From Trileptium ribeirensis (Eukaryota; Nematoda; Enoplea; Enoplida; Thoracostomopsidae): 64,000 nt of DNA. The stretch covers positions 1 through 64,000 of the forward strand of contig JASANE010000897.1 in assembly GCA_030248225.1 (NCBI GenBank), given 5' to 3'. Positions 60,701 through 64,000 of the stretch are shown piece by piece. The translations under genes and the position numbers were made by a program. Every line of letters begins with the position of its first letter. Positions within the stretch are counted from its first letter, which is position 1. The notes under the pieces were generated by a model, which was not told the origin of the DNA, made no database searches, and saw nothing but the letters and a program-made list of their open reading frames with translations.

Positions 60701-63700
60701 TTCAGCGAATCCAGAATCCGGTAGATTTTTGTTCGTAAAAAATTCGGTAATTTTATTTGAATTTTCGCGAACACAAAGCTCTGTGATAGTAATCCGGTAA
60801 ATTTGTGTTCGCGAAAATTCAAATAAAATTACCGAATTTTTTACGAACGAAAATCTACCGGATTTGGATTCGCTGAATTTGTTCGCGAACACTGTAACGT
60901 AAACAACATGAACGATTGATTTGTGACGTCAGTATTACGTTAAATTTGTTCGCGAACACAGACAAATACAAATCAGAAGCTGATAGGGGTTCGATAACAG
61001 TTTTCACTGCAAATTCAAAATCGTCAAAATTCTGTTCGAACACAAGCTGTAATTTTAGGTGCTTGTTTCTGATTTTGCCAATTTTCTGTTATCGAAAAGT
61101 CGATGAAATTTCCACATTTGTTACGTAACAACGGTTTGCGCTTCGTTATCGGCTTTTACAAAATAGGATAGTCGATGGGCGCCTTTTAAGTTTACTCGCG
61201 CATAAACTGAACGATAAAAGTACAAGGGAAGACGATTATAAATAGGCAGAAAATGTTAGGAATGTACTGAATTTAGAGAATTTAAGTAGTACCATAATCT
61301 CTATGTAAAGACTTGTGCTTTGTTACTATGAGATGTATTTCAAAGTTCTAGAAATTTTGCTATTGCTAATTTTAAGCTGAATCCAATATCACTCCCCGCG
61401 TTTTGGATGGGATGCTTGCTTAAAGCTGATAGGTGTTCGGCAGCAATTGTTGAAGAACTCCAATATGTACATCTTCTTTGAACATAGCATACGAGGAGGT
61501 ATTCCAAAGACTTCACACCGATATGCCAAGGCCGACAGCAAGTATCTTGAAACATTTGACCCAATCAGAGAGTCGAACTGCATAATGTACTTTTATGCTA
61601 ATAATTTGTATGAAGGAAGATTGGTTCAGAAGTTACCTCTTGATGGTTTTAAGTGGCTTGAAGGGATCCTTAAACTAGATACATTGGGAAACCGACGGAA
61701 ACATGAAATATGTCGTAGTAGTAGATCTGGAATATCCGGACTATTTACATACATTACACAGTCATTAAACGCTCGCTTCAGAGCCTATGAAAGGTTAATA
61801 CTGTGTTATATCTCTATTGCCATCAGATTAAGAAGGATTTTAATATAACATATTACGATGAAGAATGAAATATTAGAAACGCCATTAGAAAATTTGCTCC
61901 AAACCTCAACAATAGGTGTATGTACATGGTACGTGCTAGAAATTTGAAACTGTATACCGAATTTGTCTCAAGGGAAATCCACAGGGGTATTCGATTTAAT
62001 CACGTGATAGGACGAAACCCTATGTATTGTTCAATACTGAAAAATGCATGGTAGCAAAAAGTGATATTGAAATGAAAAGGGTTTGCTTAAACTGTTCAAT
62101 AGTGCAGTCTTTGTAAAACTATGGAAAACGTTCGAGCTTTTATAAGGAAATCAAAGTTATAAATTTCTAAATAAATTCAGAGACTCGTTTCAAACAATCG
62201 TTACAGTGGGAGTACAATTTTTGATAAAAATTTTGTAGCAGTTTCGATGAAGAAACCCAGTGTATGTATGTGTAAACCCATATACGTTGGATTTACAGTA
62301 CTAGTACTCTAAAAAGGTAATGTATGAATTCAACTACAAATACATCAAGTCTAGGTATGATTGTCAGGTTATGTTTACAGACACTGACAGTCTCTGCTAT
62401 GATATATGTATAAGATGTATATAGTGACATCAAAGTAGATTTAGATTAGTCTGATACCAGTGATTACTCCCATGATCACTTTCTTTATCCAACAAAAATA
62501 AAAAAGTATTAATTAAAATGAAGGACGAAACAGCTGCCATTCCGATTGAGGAATTTCGTGGACTGAAACAAAAATGTATTCTATAAAGTGTGGTGAATTT
62601 GAAAAATCCACATTTTGAAGCTTCGGTTCTGCACAATCTACGTCGGACTGAACGAGTGACACTGTATTATGGTGTTTGGAAGAGCGTTTTACATGGCAAT
62701 TCACATAACCACTGACATGCTAGTTCTTGTATCTGTTTCCTAGGCCCACGAAATAGCTGTAATTGCCCTCTTATTAAGCGGAATTTTATTACATTGCGTT
62801 CTTTTCCAGCTGATTAATAATCGTATCTTTAGAACTAGCATGGTTCAAGGCATAAATATATGAACATGCTGTTATATATACTACAAATATTTAGGTTCAG
62901 CCAGTTTTGGTTCAGTAATTGGAATGAATAGAAACTCAGCGTTCACAGGTAAGCCTGTCGCTAATTCAGCGTGAAGAATTATATTTCCGTCAAACTTGTA
63001 GATCTGCCATTTACTTCAAATTAGTATCCTTGTTATTTACAAACGCAATCTCCATATTCACATGTATTAATCTTTATTTAGTCTGAAAAAACATCGATAA
63101 TAGTTGTGTAGGTAGACTTACCTGAAATGTTAAAGCAAGTAATGAATTGACACCAACAGTGGTACGTGATGGTATTGACTTCGAACCAAGATAAAAAGAT
63201 ACCCATGAGAGGAATACGGTTAAATACGCAGGCACATAAGCTTGCAAAATATAAAAGCCGTACAAGCGTTCAAACTTGAACTCGACGCTCAGCTCATCCC
63301 ATTGGCCAGGCAGATAGTCCTATAACAACAGTAATCATGTTACTGTAATTTACCCAATAGATACAATATTTTGCGTATTGTATGTATTATTTTGACAGAA
63401 GACACAGATCAACCATACATGCTGATGGTTCGAGGACCCGAGGGATTAGGTAGCTGAGTCCCTGGGTACTGCGGCTTCTTCTTCGCTTATGGGTTGGGGG
63501 TTGGAATTCGAGGATGGTTGTTGAACCTGTGGTGTGGAGAGGCTGGGCACTTAGCGCCGATGTGGTGGGAGCCGGTCCGAGCCTCATCTGGGTAACGTTC
63601 TTATTTCCACTCTATATCAGCATTTATGCATTTCAACCCAATGTTATATTGCTGCAATTTTGGGTTCCGAAACAGTAGGTATATATAATCGCCTGAATAA

Positions 63701-63853
63701 AACGTAGAGATTGTCTTGCTGATTTTTACGACAAAAAGCAATGTTATTCTGGTTGTATCATGTTTGTAAAAGCGGGTATACTTCTGGAATATTTGTGAAT
63801 TGAACGCACCCAACACCATACTTATAGTGTGCACGACCAGTCGCCCAACGCTA

Positions 63854-63894
<41 letters not shown>

Positions 63895-64000
63895 TTATGG
63901 GAGTAAGCTTGCTAACCTATACTCTACATAAGTTAATCTATCAGACATCATATTAGTTCAAGCCGACGGACATGGTTCAGCCGAATATATATTTCAAGAG
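48628..64000 (-). CDS. Cys-loop anion channel subunit, inverted second copy (partial, 5' end outside the window)
   Basis: Minus-strand copy of the channel gene in the right arm. Exons in transcription order: 63,122-63,319 (M1-M2), 57,882-58,019 (M3), 48,853-49,002 (probable loop), 48,628-48,786 (M4, stop). The first exon, if present, would lie beyond 64,000. Splice sites are intact. The only coding difference I see from the left copy is the Glu-to-Lys change in exon 2 (codon at 63,275-63,277). The introns carry mirror copies of the Polinton relic, the MITEs and the GC-rich element. The gene converges with the left copy. Confidence 0.8.
48853..49002 (-). CDS. Probable channel exon 4 (loop), right arm
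   Basis: Mirror of 41,348-41,497, with the same splice sites and frame. Confidence 0.5.
49345..49700. repeat. Palindromic minisatellite, right arm
   Basis: Mirror of 40,650-41,005. One unit (near 49,445-49,460) differs by a small deletion relative to the left arm. Confidence 0.85.
50118..50544. mobile_element. MITE, right-arm copy of the 39,800 element
   Basis: Ends TGCACAGCTAAACTTAA and TTAAGTTTAGTCGCGCA, with TAA after the right end. It differs from the left arm by scattered substitutions and one-base indels. Confidence 0.88.
51270..57414 (-). mobile_element. GC-rich ORF-less element, copy C (inverted, right arm)
   Basis: Mirror of copy B with the start TGTAACAGGGTCG at 57,402-57,414 (minus) and the conserved 45-bp block at about 51,291-51,335. 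It has the same hairpins as B, for example CTCAACTGCACT paired across two bases near 52,938-52,963. It differs from B by substitutions and indels totalling about 50 bp net, largely between the equivalents of 35.5 and 36.0 kb. No conserved frame. Confidence 0.72.
56935..57305. repeat. 37-bp minisatellite, right arm
   Basis: Mirror of 32,985-33,340 with the same unit order. Confidence 0.9.
57882..58019 (-). CDS. Channel exon 3 (M3), right arm
   Basis: Nucleotide-identical to 32,265-32,402 in reverse complement. Intact donor and acceptor. Confidence 0.93.
58206..62700 (+). pseudogene. Polinton/Maverick DNA polymerase B relic (right arm, better preserved)
   Basis: Plus-strand fragments follow the PolB order. 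An open stretch of 176 codons at 58,206-58,736 contains [20 protein letters not shown]. It is followed near 58,770-58,930 by the [20 protein letters not shown] and [16 protein letters not shown] segments characteristic of Polinton PolB N-terminal regions. Then come INF-x-DI-x-KFE-x-LNNIGV (59,010-59,090), [18 protein letters not shown] and [14 protein letters not shown] (61,490-61,625), [13 protein letters not shown] (about 61,724-61,759), the FTDTDS catalytic aspartate motif (62,371-62,403) and [16 protein letters not shown] (62,518-62,565). Stops and frameshifts separate the pieces and a MITE (60,394-61,202) interrupts them. No other Polinton gene is nearby. It lies in intron 2 of the inverted channel copy, on the opposite strand. 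Confidence 0.88.
60394..61202. mobile_element. MITE inside the Polinton relic, right arm
   Basis: Ends TGCGAGAGTAAACTTAA and TTAAGTTTACTCGCGCA, flanked by TAA on both sides (60,391-60,393 and 61,203-61,205). The interior has an expanded internal repeat: GTAACGTAAACAACATGAAC and TTGTGACGTCAGTATTA occur twice in tandem-like fashion, separated by GTTCGCGAACA palindromes. It is longer and cleaner than its left-arm partner (809 against 786 bp). Confidence 0.9.
63122..63319 (-). CDS. Channel exon 2 (M1-M2), right arm
   Basis: Mirror of 26,988-27,185. The donor is at 63,116-63,121 and the acceptor at 63,320-63,322. One nucleotide difference changes the 15th codon to AAG (Lys). M1 and the pore helix are unchanged. 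Confidence 0.93.
63410..63600 (+). other. GC-rich block, right arm
   Basis: Mirror of 26,695-26,890, with more substitutions and indels than the adjoining exon. Confidence 0.4.
63859..63890. repeat. (TA)n microsatellite, right arm
   Basis: Mirror of the run at 26,409-26,442. The sequence next to it differs (TTTATTTATGGG here against the expected TTTATTGATGGG). Confidence 0.95.

Larger units (their letters stand above)
45636..64000. repeat. Right arm of giant inverted repeat (palindrome)
   Basis: Reverse complement of 26,303-44,714, with the same feature order read inward-out. The junction with the spacer is at TCATTTATATCCC (45,636), matching GGGATAAATGA (44,704-44,714). It continues to the last base of the window (CAAGAG, matching CTCTTG at 26,303), so the arm is truncated by the window and not by a visible boundary. 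Confidence 0.98.

Overview
The window looks like nuclear DNA of a nematode, or of a close ecdysozoan relative. It is mostly AT-rich and gene-poor, with kilobase introns, many minisatellites, small DNA transposons, and a Polinton (Maverick) polymerase relic. The one gene I recognise with confidence is a Cys-loop ligand-gated anion channel of the kind nematodes use as acetylcholine-gated chloride channels (ACC/LGC-46-like). No bacterial-style genes, rRNA, tRNA or CRISPR arrays were recognised.

Layout. Positions 1-22.9 kb hold no recognisable gene. They contain a 104-bp tandem duplication, a higher-order minisatellite (2.28-4.35 kb), a 32-bp minisatellite, a TA-flanked MITE (5.24-5.55 kb), copy A of a GC-rich element of about 7 kb without long conserved ORFs (6.78-13.65 kb, with a second MITE inside it), and a 69-bp higher-order satellite (15.68-17.27 kb). 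From 22.9 to 41.7 kb lies the channel gene on the + strand: extracellular domain exon, M1-M2 exon, M3 exon, a probable M3-M4 loop exon and an M4 exon. Its introns contain a minisatellite built on its own splice donor, the Polinton polymerase relic (minus strand), two MITEs and copy B of the GC-rich element. From 42.4 kb to the centre are exon-like pieces of an unidentified second locus, including a nine-copy tandem array of an exon end with its GTAAGT splice donor.

The dominant feature is a giant inverted repeat. Positions 26,303-44,714 reappear in reverse complement at 45,636-64,000, around a 921-bp unique spacer, and the outer end runs off the window. The right arm therefore carries a second, inverted copy of the channel gene (M4, loop, M3 and M1-M2 exons; the first exon lies beyond the window), of the Polinton relic, of both MITEs, of the GC-rich element (copy C) and of the exon array. 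Arm length differs by only about 50 bp net. Divergence is uneven: the inner 41-42.5 kb stretch is almost identical, while the Polinton and MITE stretch shows many substitutions and indels. The two channel copies point towards each other. The palindrome may be a real genomic duplication, two haplotypes joined head to head, or an amplification or assembly chimera. The sequence alone does not settle this.
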